The position numbers and the translations under genes were made by a program. Positions 7,252-14,058 of a stretch of 64,000 nucleotides of DNA are shown one piece after another. Source of the DNA: RCIO01 sp035555795 (GTDB lineage Bacteria; Pseudomonadota; Alphaproteobacteria; Rhizobiales; Rhizobiaceae); assembly GCA_035555795.1 (NCBI GenBank), contig DATMGE010000048.1, forward strand, positions 49,393 to 113,392, in the 5' to 3' direction. Numbering within the stretch: position 1 is the stretch's first letter; every line of letters starts with the position of its first letter. The notes below the pieces were generated by a model. It made no database searches. It saw nothing but the letters and a program-made list of their open reading frames with translations, and was not told where the DNA came from.

Positions 7252-8262
7252 TCACCTGAATGCCGGCATCACGTCCTGCGCAAACAATCCGACCGACCTC
7301 GCGCTTTCCTCGAAGGTCATGTTGCCGAAGGCGAAGCGGCCAATGAGATAGTCCGCGCCCGACGTTTCGATCTCCTGCGCGACCCATGCGCGGGCACCGG
7401 CCGGGTCTCCCATGAACATGGTTCCGCTCGCCATCTTCTCCGCCATCTGGGGGTCCTGCATGCGCGGATCGAACTTGTTCCACAGGTAGTTGAACTTCTC
7501 CACCCATGTGCGGTGGTGGCGCATGCCCGTTTCGCGGGCACGTTCCGCATTCTCGTCAAGGAAGATACCGCGCATGATGCCGGTCTTCGGTTGCGGTTTG
7601 CTGCTCGCACCATGATGCTCACGCCAAGTGCGACGAAAGATGTCAATGATCGGAGCCGCCGCCGCCGCAGGCTTGTTCAGCACGAGATTGAGACCGCGGC
7701 GCGCCGCGTCTGCTGCACCGGCTTCGTTGCCGGTCGCGAACCACATCGGCGGCAGAGGTTTCTGGTAGGGCGAAAGCTCGATGGGCACGCTGCGATATTT
7801 GAAGAATTCGCCGCTGAAATCGACGCGATCCTGGGTCAGCGCGGCAAGCAGCACCTGCAGACCCTCGCGGAACTTGTGCGGCGCATCGAGGTGCGAAACG
7901 TTGTAATAGGCAAGTTCGTAAGGCGAGATGCCGCGCCCGACGGCAAATTCGTAGCGGCCCTTGGTCATGTGATCGATCATGCAGATCTCGCTGGCGAGAC
8001 GCAGCGGATCGTAAAGCGGCAGCACTAGCACCATGGGCGCGAAGCGCAGCTTCGTCGTGACCTGTGATGCGGCAGCGATAAAGATGTTGGGCGACGGGGC
8101 CAGCCCAAGCGGCGTGAAGTGATGCTCCGTCACATGGTAGGCGTAGAAGCCGGCTTCGTCATATATCCGAGCCAGCTTGAGGCGGGCTTCGAACGTTTCG
8201 TGCGCCGGCGCGTCCTGCTTGTCGATATGGTCTGCCGCACCGAACAGTATCTTCATCGACAT
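7252..8262 (-). CDS. LLM-class flavin-dependent oxidoreductase (luciferase-like)
   Basis: This 336-residue TIM-barrel enzyme matches bacterial-luciferase-like monooxygenases: KILFGAADHID at the N-terminus, AGFYAYHVTEHHFTPLGLAPSP (about residues 36-57), LRFAPMVLVLPLYDPLRLASEICMID, GRYEFAVGRGISPYE, and PPMWFATGNEAGAADAARRG. It would use reduced flavin to oxygenate an unknown substrate. Two ATGs are possible: 8262 and 8256. The second has better spacing to GGGAGGG, so the protein probably begins MKILFGAADH. It is the first gene of a two-gene operon with the esterase. Confidence 0.88.
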   Translation of the reverse strand: MSMKILFGAADHIDKQDAPAHETFEARLKLARIYDEAGFYAYHVTEHHFTPLGLAPSPNIFIAAASQVTTKLRFAPMVLVLPLYDPLRLASEICMIDHMTKGRYEFAVGRGISPYELAYYNVSHLDAPHKFREGLQVLLAALTQDRVDFSGEFFKYRSVPIELSPYQKPLPPMWFATGNEAGAADAARRGLNLVLNKPAAAAAPIIDIFRRTWREHHGASSKPQPKTGIMRGIFLDENAERARETGMRHHRTWVEKFNYLWNKFDPRMQDPQMAEKMASGTMFMGDPAGARAWVAQEIETSGADYLIGRFAFGNMTFEESARSVGLFAQDVMPAFR

Positions 8263-8587
8263 GTCCCTCCCAAGACATCGGACAAGGGCTATGGTTTGTC
8301 AGGGTGCCTGTCAACTGGCGCTCGTGCTGCGCTTACACCTCCTCGGCGTCTTTGCGTCTTCCAAAACCGCGCGACCGCCAAGACTTCAGCGCGTCTTGCT
8401 TGAGCGGCCGCCTAAAATCCGATGAACAAAATTCGCCACGTTCGGAGATCGTGTTCGTTACGAGCGCAATGCTGCGTCCAAGCCCGCAAGATAGAAAATT
8501 AGATGAGATGACCGTAGAGGAAATACAGGAGCATAGGCGCAAGCAGTGCGCCGCGAGCAAGCGCCGGAAACGGGCACTCCACTTTTA
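8263..8587. other. Intergenic region, nothing recognised
   Basis: These 325 bp between the monooxygenase start and the small membrane protein stop must hold the promoter of the monooxygenase/esterase operon, but no clear hexamers, repeats or RNA genes are visible. Confidence 0.4.
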
Positions 8588-8887
8588 TCAGCTACCCACC
8601 TTGGCCCTAGATTGTGCCAATTCTTCCGCCAGCAGCGCCGCTTTTTGACGGAGATCGTCCCGTCGAAAAGTCTCGCCGCTAGCGTGAGACTTGCCGTCAG
8701 CCCCAGCTTCCGTTTGTGACGTGGCATCCACCGGAGAAAGCGCGGCGATAACGATCAGAGCTACTAGGTTAAACAGGAAACCGAGAACAAACCAGCTGAC
8801 GACATCCCGGTTTTTGTTGGATGCAAGGACAGCACAGCCACCTCCGAATATGACGCCACTCAGCCCAAGAACCAACAGCAATTCCAT
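8588..8887 (-). CDS. Small two-helix membrane protein of unknown function
   Basis: This 99-residue protein begins with two hydrophobic segments, ELLLVLGLSGVIFGGGCAVL (about residues 2-21) and SWFVLGFLFNLVALIVIAAL (about 31-50). A charged, probably cytoplasmic tail (about 52-99) has a helical end RRDDLRQKAALLAEELAQSR. A GGAGGAGAGG before the ATG supports the start. It reads away from the serine recombinase, with both promoters in 8888-9075. No family assignment is made. Confidence 0.6.
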   Translation of the reverse strand: MELLLVLGLSGVIFGGGCAVLASNKNRDVVSWFVLGFLFNLVALIVIAALSPVDATSQTEAGADGKSHASGETFRRDDLRQKAALLAEELAQSRAKVGS

Positions 8888-8914
8888 CTTCCTCTCCTCC
8901 GAAAACCGTCGCGA

Positions 8915-9042
8915 GAGCGAAAGGGAACCTTTGTCCGATAGACCATCCTTGCGATTGCGGTCGTCGTTGCACTCTGGAATTTCAAAGGCTTCCGGGAGAG
9001 TGCAAATTTAAGCCCGACAGAGCGAAAAGGTTCCTTTATGTC
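8915..9042. repeat. Paired palindromic repeats, candidate serine-recombinase sites
   Basis: GAGCGAAAGGGAACCTTTGTC (8915-8935) and GAGCGAAAAGGTTCC plus TTTATGTC (9020-9042) share outer bases. Each is centred on a palindrome, GGAACC or GGTTCC. The central dinucleotide is AA in one and TT in the other. They lie directly upstream of the recombinase gene, where res or hix sites and operators are commonly found. Recombination at them is inferred. Confidence 0.45.
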
Positions 9043-9075
9043 AATGGCTTAGGTAGAAAATCAGGACGGATTAAC

Positions 9076-9639
9076 ATGAAGCTCATTGGATACGCTCGTG
9101 TATCGTCGATGGAACAGAACCTCGACCTCCAGATTTTTGCGCTCAAAGCAGCCGGCTGCTCGCGGATATTTACTGACCATGGGTTATCCGGAGCAGACTT
9201 CCAACGCCCCGGCCTGCGCAAAGCACTCCGACAACTCAAAGAAGGCGACATGTTTACCGTATGGCGTCTCGATCGCCTCGGTCGATCTCTGATTGACCTT
9301 ATCAGCACGGTCAACGGATTCTCGAAGCGTGGCTGCGAATTTCGTTCGCTGACGGAGAACATAGATACATCAACATCAGGAGGTCGACTTCTATTCCACG
9401 TTATGGGCGCTATGGCCGAGTTCGAGCGATCCATCATAAGCGAGCGGACGAAAGCAGGAATGCAGGCAGCGCGCGCGCGCGGATCCGTTATCGGGCGACA
9501 TCCATCCATGACGATTGAACAGACCGAGATGGCACGACGAGCAATTGAGTTCGATCGGAGGCCTGCCTGGGAGGTTGCGGTTGAATATGGCGTGCACCCA
9601 AAGACATTGGCACGACTTCTCCGAGCTACGCGATCCTAG
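9076..9639 (+). CDS. Serine recombinase, resolvase/invertase family
   Basis: This 187-residue protein is full-length for the Tn3 resolvase/DNA invertase family. The catalytic region IGYARVSSMEQNLDLQ holds the nucleophilic serine in YARVSS (about residues 9-10). DHGLSGADFQRPGL, then VWRLDRLGRSLIDLI (with the conserved arginines, about 62-76), the long E helix (GAMAEFERSIISERTKAG), and a C-terminal helix-turn-helix (AWEVAVEYGVHPKTLARLL) follow. It may resolve dimers or invert a short segment via the palindromic repeats at 8915-9042, or act on another copy of the element. Confidence 0.93.
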   Translation: MKLIGYARVSSMEQNLDLQIFALKAAGCSRIFTDHGLSGADFQRPGLRKALRQLKEGDMFTVWRLDRLGRSLIDLISTVNGFSKRGCEFRSLTENIDTSTSGGRLLFHVMGAMAEFERSIISERTKAGMQAARARGSVIGRHPSMTIEQTEMARRAIEFDRRPAWEVAVEYGVHPKTLARLLRATRS

Positions 9640-9834
9640 ACGCCACTGCTGCTGCCTTATCGGGCCTGCGCTCAATGGCGGTCAACATGTCGGAACCGGC
9701 GGACGAGTGCTCCTAGGTTGTTGCGCTGTGAAATTCGCTCCCTGGTGCGGGAGCATCTACCAGAAGAGCGCAGGAGACCCAGGGCTGGCTCGGCATTTCT
9801 TCGCAATGTTCCGACCGGCGAACTTATCGGAGTC

Positions 9835-9870
9835 AGCCAGCGAGCTTCTGCGAGGCAGAACGCTATCGCA
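9835..9870 (+). repeat. Diverged repeat copy A (AGCCAGCGAGCTTC)
   Basis: AGCCAGCGAGCTTC followed by a short variable part and AGAA-GCTAT also occurs at 15144-15184; shorter relatives are at 10051 and 15272. Some upstream similarity (GAAC, then C-G-G spacing) is shared, suggesting old copies of one element. Confidence 0.4.
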
Positions 9871-10036
9871 CAGCGCATTGGTTCAGTCCTCCAATATCGT
9901 TCACCAATCTTTCGCCTTCTCAATGTCAACGGCTCTGAGGCACGTTGGCCGAATGGTGAAGATTGTGATTTCCCGGCGTTAACGGCCATCGGCGTGTCGA
10001 GACATCGCCCACAACATCAGGACATGCCCCGTGTGA

Positions 10037-10068
10037 GTCACAGAAGCCCGCTGGCGAGCTTCTGTGAC
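10037..10068. terminator. Stem-loop with 11-bp perfect stem
   Basis: GTCACAGAAGC (10037-10047) pairs with GCTTCTGTGAC (10058-10068) across a 10-nt loop; GGTTTTCGG follows. It could terminate transcription on either strand or be a protein-binding palindrome. Confidence 0.45.
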
Positions 10069-10341
10069 GGTTTTCGGAAAGTATTCTCCTATCCCTGGAC
10101 GGCATGCATTCTTGTATCCCATTTTCGCTTAGGCATGTTCTTCTAGACGACGCAGGAATTTTTTGATCACCGCGGATAGTTTACGAAGAACTGAACCGGG
10201 TGGCGGCTTCAGTTTCCGGAGAACCTTTTAAGATAAATCTGTTAGACACATTTGTATCTTATAAATTTATCTGTAAAGATAATATATAATATAGTCCTAT
10301 GGAACACATTTGGCTTCACTTACCATTACCGGAGAGATAAG

Positions 10342-10367
10342 CGTTCCGCTCAGAACCAGGCGGAACG
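10342..10367 (+). terminator. Stem-loop followed by T-rich run
   Basis: CGTTCCGC (10342-10349) pairs with GCGGAACG (10360-10367), followed by GATTTGTTTT. The shape fits a rho-independent terminator or attenuator in the leader of the Rep-like gene. Confidence 0.5.
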
Positions 10368-10555
10368 GATTTGTTTTCACAAACTTCTGAAAATCTGATT
10401 ACGTCCACGGGGTTACAATAAACTTGAGCGCAAGTTGATTAAACAGGATGAAAAATATTTCAAAAAGTTTCGATAGGCTGGTCTTCAACCTGCTATACTG
10501 TCTGGGCGCACCGTTCGCAGCGCAGCGGATGGATAGATCGCGGCCGGCATTTCTT

Positions 10556-10589
10556 CTCACTCGGTGCCGGTCGCTTATCTTCGAGTGAG
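10556..10589 (+). promoter_or_regulatory. Leader stem-loop just upstream of Rep-like gene
   Basis: CTCACTCG (10556-10563) pairs with CGAGTGAG (10582-10589), ending 17 nt before the ATG. GTGAGA-type repeats follow (GAGTGAGAGTGAGAGACGTGAG). This may control translation or be a site for the Rep-like protein. Confidence 0.4.
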
Positions 10590-10606
10590 AGTGAGAGACG
10601 TGAGAA

Positions 10607-12070
10607 ATGTCATGCGAAATTACAGGTGAGTTGACACCTGCCGACTTGGCCGCGTTGCGCGACCTTGACGCTTCCGTCGCGACCAGCCGCCCGAACACCA
10701 AACGCAAGCGCCAGACTTATGCGCCAAAGTATCGTGAGCGGCCCAGCTTCCCTTCCCCACTTCCCAAAACCTCGCATTCCGAGAACGACCCGTTGCACCC
10801 ATCGGCGACTCACAGCGAAGCACCGAGACGCCCCGTCTACAGCGGGTGCTCGCCGACCATTCGCGCGATGATGGAGCGAATTCACGGCGACAAAATTGGT
10901 TCAAAAGACGATGCGGAAAAAGCCGCGCAACCCCAGGGGCTACAAGGCGTTGCGCGTGATCTGACATCACGTTGTCCAGTAGGCCCCAACACCCCACCCT
11001 CAGCCACACATCACACCACACCCCGACCTACCTCTCCAGCTACTCCCGCACCTCGTCATTCCCCTACGCCTTCCACCTCCCGCGCCTGGCGTTCCCTTTG
11101 GACGCACCAGAAACTCCCTATCGCCTATGAGGTGGCACAGCGCGCGGGCTGGCTGGCCTTTTCCCTGGATCTCGGCAAAGGCCAGGAGGTCAAGATCCTG
11201 TCGCACGTAGATCCGGCCGACCATCTGCGGCGCCGGCTTTCCCAGGCCCTCAAGAACACATTCGGCCGGTCGATCCCGTTCGGCTTCTCGATCGAGATTG
11301 CCCTTAAGACCGGCAAGCCGCACCTCCACGGCGTAATCCAGCATCCCGGCGCTGGAGAGGATACCAGGGAACGCCTCGTCGAGGCCCTGAGGAGGGCAGG
11401 GGGTCGCATCAAGGGCAGGGTAGGCAGTCGACAAGCCAAGCTCACGGCAATCACCTCCGGCACCGGATGGGCGCGCTACGGCCTGAAAGACTTCGACGAG
11501 GCGGCTCGCTACCTCGGCACTGGGAAGATCATTTTTCTTTCGACCGAACTGACGCGGCTTGCCCGTGAGCTACATGCTGGAAATGCAAGCAAAATCCAGG
11601 CTGGCAGTCAGTCACTAATGACTGATTATCTTTTTAAATCAAATGCTTACGTCGAAATGCGACTGGACAAGCTCCCGGAAATGACTCAGATTCCGCCCAT
11701 CAACGGATTGAGGACCATCATGCAGTCAGACGACATTCTCCCGGAAATTCGATTTCACGACCTCGCTCGCCATATCGCCGGCATTCTCCAGGTGCGGCGC
11801 GCCAGCCTGTTCAACGAGGGGTTTGGCACCGAGAAAGATCTCCACGACGCAATCCATGTCGGCCTACGCGCATACGGGGCGGATCTCGGCGACTACGCCT
11901 TCAACCCCGAGGCTGGCCTGATCGAGCCGACCCGACGCGCGGATCTGGTGAAGGCGCTCGCGGGATTGGACACCAGCCCGTTTGATGGACGCTTCGATCC
12001 GAGTGACGTGGTGTTTGTGCTGGCGGAAGTCGGCGACGTGCTCCCGGCGAGTGTGCAGCACGCCGCATAA
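10607..12070 (+). CDS. Putative HUH-domain replication initiator-like protein
   Basis: This 487-residue protein has a low-complexity, proline/threonine-rich N-terminal third (about residues 25-165). A catalytic-like domain follows: GWLAFSLDLGKGQEVKIL (about 185-202), then SIEIALKTGKPHLHGVIQHP (about 226-245), in which HLHG fits the hydrophobic-flanked HUH metal motif of rolling-circle Rep proteins. WARYGLKDFDEAARYLG (about 288-304) is a candidate tyrosine motif. The C-terminal 120 residues are unassigned. Replication or mobilisation of the island from a single-strand nick is the likely role. Assignment rests on one motif and context, so confidence is moderate. Confidence 0.55.
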   Translation: MSCEITGELTPADLAALRDLDASVATSRPNTKRKRQTYAPKYRERPSFPSPLPKTSHSENDPLHPSATHSEAPRRPVYSGCSPTIRAMMERIHGDKIGSKDDAEKAAQPQGLQGVARDLTSRCPVGPNTPPSATHHTTPRPTSPATPAPRHSPTPSTSRAWRSLWTHQKLPIAYEVAQRAGWLAFSLDLGKGQEVKILSHVDPADHLRRRLSQALKNTFGRSIPFGFSIEIALKTGKPHLHGVIQHPGAGEDTRERLVEALRRAGGRIKGRVGSRQAKLTAITSGTGWARYGLKDFDEAARYLGTGKIIFLSTELTRLARELHAGNASKIQAGSQSLMTDYLFKSNAYVEMRLDKLPEMTQIPPINGLRTIMQSDDILPEIRFHDLARHIAGILQVRRASLFNEGFGTEKDLHDAIHVGLRAYGADLGDYAFNPEAGLIEPTRRADLVKALAGLDTSPFDGRFDPSDVVFVLAEVGDVLPASVQHAA

Positions 12071-12150
12071 TCTCCGAGACCTATGCGCTTGGACGCGCGA
12101 CAGGCTAACGAGGTAATGCAATTAATTGCATATGAAGCCCCCCCCCAATG

Positions 12151-12166
12151 AGTTTCACGTGCAATG
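12151..12166. promoter_or_regulatory. Degenerate parS-like site
   Basis: AGTTTCACGTGCAATG matches the widely conserved chromosomal parS consensus TGTTTCACGTGAAACA at 12 of 16 positions, keeping the central CACGTG. It lies 37 bp before a better match. Confidence 0.35.
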
Positions 12167-12202
12167 TGAATGCAGCATTGCAACCGGTTTCAAAATTGAT
12201 TT

Positions 12203-12218
12203 TGTTTCAGGTGAAACA
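12203..12218. promoter_or_regulatory. parS-like ParB-binding palindrome (15 of 16)
   Basis: TGTTTCAGGTGAAACA differs from the parS consensus TGTTTCACGTGAAACA at one base only. No parA/parB genes are visible on the island, so it would have to be read by the host ParB or a related clamp protein. Confidence 0.55.
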
Positions 12219-12292
12219 CGTGCTTACATATTTGGGTGTTGGTGACAAATGACCCGCCAAGGCGGCGCGCAAGCGCTGTGTTGCCGACATGC

Positions 12293-12320
12293 GAAAGGGC
12301 GGACTTTCGCCCGCCCTTTC
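12293..12320. terminator. GC-rich stem-loop downstream of the Rep-like gene
   Basis: GAAAGGGCGG (12293-12302) pairs with CCGCCCTTTC (12311-12320) around an 8-nt loop. The run TTGGGT follows rather than a T tract; it may terminate the Rep-like transcript or be a regulatory palindrome. Confidence 0.45.
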
Positions 12321-12506
12321 TTGGGTATCGTCAGATACCGGGCAGCCTGGGCTGAGAAGGCGGCTTCCGTTTTACACGGATGGGAAATGCCTTCTTCCCA
12401 TACTGCCAAGCGTAAATCCGCTTCCCATTACGGAGGCGGATAGAGGTAGCAAAGATGATGTCGACATCGTCGGCGCTCATATTTGTTCTCCGCGCTGGAG
12501 GTTGCG

Positions 12507-12552
12507 CTACCCCTTGTGCCGCACGGCTCGTAATCGTTGGCGCAAGGGGTAG
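12507..12552 (-). terminator. Stem-loop after the winged-helix gene
   Basis: CTACCCCTTGTGCC (12507-12520) pairs with GGCGCAAGGGGTAG (12539-12552), 13 of 14 positions, with an 18-nt loop. It begins 19 nt past the stop of the gene at 12571, suiting a terminator for the tRNA/winged-helix transcript. Confidence 0.5.
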
Positions 12553-12570
12553 TCTTCACAAAGGTTCGGC

Positions 12571-12975
12571 TCATCCGAAAACACCCTTTGAAGCTGGATG
12601 AGGATGGACGTTCCATCCTGGTTCTGAGTTGGCGACGCGGTATCGGTCCCCATCGTAGACAAGCACGCCATCGGACTTTAGCCGCGACAGCGTGCTGGAG
12701 ACGCTGGGTCGCTCTAGGTTGAAGCCTGCCGACAGCGCCATATTGACGATCATCGGAGCCGTGAGGCCGGTTGCTCCGGCCTCTTGGAGATACTTCAGCA
12801 CGAGATTCTTTACGTTCGCGCGCGGTGCTCTTGCGCGCGGTGAACTTGGATCCGGTTCACCATTCGCCTCGGCCAACATTGATCGAAGGAGTTCAATCTC
12901 TGCTTGGATGATGCGCGCCTGCTCCTCCTTTGCGGCGAGGCGCTCCTTAATAATTTTCATAGGTGCCATAGCCAT
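12571..12975 (-). CDS. Small coiled-coil plus winged-helix protein, tRNA-linked
   Basis: ATG 12975 is chosen because AAAGGAAA lies 7 nt upstream. The frame stays open further upstream only because it runs through the tRNA gene. The 134-residue product begins with a charged helix (PMKIIKERLAAKEEQARIIQ, then IELLRSMLAEA, residues about 5-36), a short disordered linker, and a winged helix (NVKNLVLKYLQEAG, then PMIVNMALSAGFNLERPSV, STLSRLKSDGVLVYDGDRYRV, about 52-112). Its start is 19 nt from the 3' CCA of the tRNA at 12995-13080, with no terminator between, so both are probably one transcript. The function is unknown; DNA-binding control of the tRNA promoter or of the element is one possibility. 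Confidence 0.68.
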   Translation of the reverse strand: MAMAPMKIIKERLAAKEEQARIIQAEIELLRSMLAEANGEPDPSSPRARAPRANVKNLVLKYLQEAGATGLTAPMIVNMALSAGFNLERPSVSSTLSRLKSDGVLVYDGDRYRVANSEPGWNVHPHPASKGVFG

Positions 12976-12994
12976 CCGTTGTTTCCTTTCGTGT

Positions 12995-13080
12995 TGGTGA
13001 CTCCGGCGGGATTCGAACCCGCATGCCCGCCAAGGCGACGGCTTGAAAAGCCGCTGTGTCTGCCGTTCCACCACGGAGTC
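12995..13080 (-). tRNA. Class II (Leu-like) tRNA with UUC anticodon
   Basis: The 86-nt sequence folds as a full cloverleaf. It has a 7-bp acceptor GACTCCG/CGGAGTC with A73 and encoded CCA, a 3-bp D-stem GTG/CAC, anticodon stem GCGGC/GCCGT with loop TTTTCAA, a 15-nt variable arm including CGCC-TT-GGCG, and T-arm GCGGG/CCCGC with TTCGAAT. U33 and A37 are in place, giving anticodon UUC, which reads GAA (Glu). Glu tRNAs are class I, whereas the long variable arm, D-arm and A73 resemble tRNA-Leu(UAA). Charging is therefore uncertain; Leu or Ser on GAA codons would be mistranslation. A gene follows after 19 nt. Confidence 0.85.
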
Positions 13081-13447
13081 CCGATTCCGTTACGTCACCA
13101 CTCCATTAGATTCTCGCGCAAGAGTCCAGCGTATTTTGCAGGAAGTGAGAATTTCACAATGTTTTCAACTTAGGTTTTTGCGCGATTGCGTTGCATTGCA
13201 GATTTTGCTCCTTAGGTGAGGCGCTCGCCCCAAAGAGATGGGAGCTTTAATGTGGTAGAAAAGGTGCGATTCTACATTGATCTAATAGACATCGGCTGAT
13301 TAGCGGGTGCCTGTGTGGATGCGAGATCGCATTGCGCGCAATGACAGAAGCAGCTTCGCATATAAACATATCCTGATGGGCTTGTTCAAATAGGCGATCG
13401 GTTGAGTCGTCCAACATTTACCTTTGATTAACCATTTGATGTCCGTA

Positions 13448-13465
13448 AACGCTAAATATAGCGTT
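13448..13465. promoter_or_regulatory. Palindrome AACGCTA-AATA-TAGCGTT
   Basis: Perfect 7-bp arms with a 4-nt spacer in an AT-rich intergenic region; typical of an operator for a dimeric repressor. The regulator is unknown, though the nearby winged-helix protein is a candidate. Confidence 0.4.
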
Positions 13466-13582
13466 AAGAGTCCCGCATCTTGTGGGGAGTGGCTGTAAAT
13501 TGTGGGGTGCGGCGAAGATAGGGACCGCCCACCAAGCCCTCCAGGTGCAATCGACTGACACCCCATAGACCCAAGCGCCTTA

Positions 13583-13597
13583 GAACAAAATAGGAAC
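13583..13597 (-). promoter_or_regulatory. Alphaproteobacterial LexA box (GTTC-N7-GTTC)
   Basis: On the minus strand the sequence reads GTTCCTATTTTGTTC, an exact match to the GTTC-N7-GTTC direct repeat known for LexA in Alphaproteobacteria. It is 65 bp upstream of the ATG at 13662, so the following gene is probably SOS-controlled. Confidence 0.6.
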
Positions 13598-13661
13598 AAA
13601 TGCCTTGACCGCCTCAAGGCGTCGTCGCATGATCGGCCCATCGAAACAGGAGCCGATTCCT

Positions 13662-14029
13662 ATGACCGACGCCACCACGGCAGCGGCCGGCGAAGCCGTG
13701 CCGACTGAGAAGATCGAACTACACCTCCGCTGGACCAGGACGACCGACGAGCGGGAAGGGCACTACACCGCCTATGCGCCCACGATGGCGCAACCCGTCG
13801 GCTGTATCTCCGGCTCGACGAAAGCCATGTATGGGGCTGGGCGATGACGGCCGACGATTATGAGATCTCGCGCAATTGCGGCCCCACGGCTGGCAACGAG
13901 TTCTCAGCACGTCATGCAGCCCAGGCGGTCGAGCGCGCTTGGTTCGTCGCGATCAAGGGCATCACGCACGATCGGCCGGCGGTGGCCGTGAATAGCTACG
14001 CAGCGGCGAAGCATCGGCATGTGGCGTAG
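13662..14029 (+). pseudogene. Frameshifted small gene of unknown function
   Basis: AGGAG nine bases before ATG 13662 supports the start. The first frame reads to EREGHYTAYAP near 13775 and then becomes implausible, ending at a TGA at 13845-13847. The coherent continuation is in the -1 frame: HDGATRRLYLRLDES, HVWGWAMTADDYEISRN and AAQAVERAWF, ending at 14029. Together they would make a protein of about 123 residues. No classical slippery heptamer is seen at the shift, so a mutation or sequencing error is likelier than programmed frameshifting. The family is not recognised. A LexA box precedes it. Confidence 0.6.
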
Positions 14030-14058
14030 ATGCCGCGGCGCTCGTTGATGTCGACGGG

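Larger units (their letters stand above)
9640..10606. other. Long region without a convincing gene, with hairpins
   Basis: These 967 bp contain no gene I can support; an open frame at 9672-9989 (minus) and another at 9718-10146 (plus) lack start signals and family resemblance. The region holds a repeat (9835-9870), an 11-bp hairpin (10037-10068), a strongly AT-rich block with AGATAAAT/ATTTATCT pairing (10231-10271), a hairpin at 10342-10367 and another at 10556-10589. It probably serves as the control region of the downstream Rep-like gene and might include a replication origin. Confidence 0.45.
13081..13604. other. Intergenic control region between tRNA and LexA-boxed gene
   Basis: No gene is supported here. 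It must contain the divergent promoters of the tRNA (leftward) and of the frameshifted gene (rightward). Visible elements are an 18-nt palindrome (13448-13465), a direct repeat TTGTGGGG (13481 and 13500 areas) and the LexA-type box (13583-13597). Confidence 0.45.

Noticed and set aside
9672..9989. Open frame on the minus strand, 105 codons
   Set aside because: No ribosome site, family resemblance or conserved-looking composition; it overlaps an equally open frame on the other strand.
12138..12146. Run of nine C as a phase-variation tract
   Set aside because: It lies outside any supported gene and too far from a start codon to control one.
12976..13074. N-terminal extension of the winged-helix frame through the tRNA
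   Set aside because: These codons are simply the tRNA gene read in frame; a ribosome site precedes ATG 12975 instead.
12995..13080. Reading the odd tRNA as tRNA-Sec or an opal suppressor (UCA)
   Set aside because: UCA would need a shifted loop; the 5-bp anticodon stem and U33 put UUC at positions 34-36, and the acceptor/T-arm lengths (7/5) are not those of bacterial tRNA-Sec.
13765..13790. Programmed ribosomal frameshift
   Set aside because: No slippery heptamer or following stem-loop is visible; a mutation or sequencing error is simpler.
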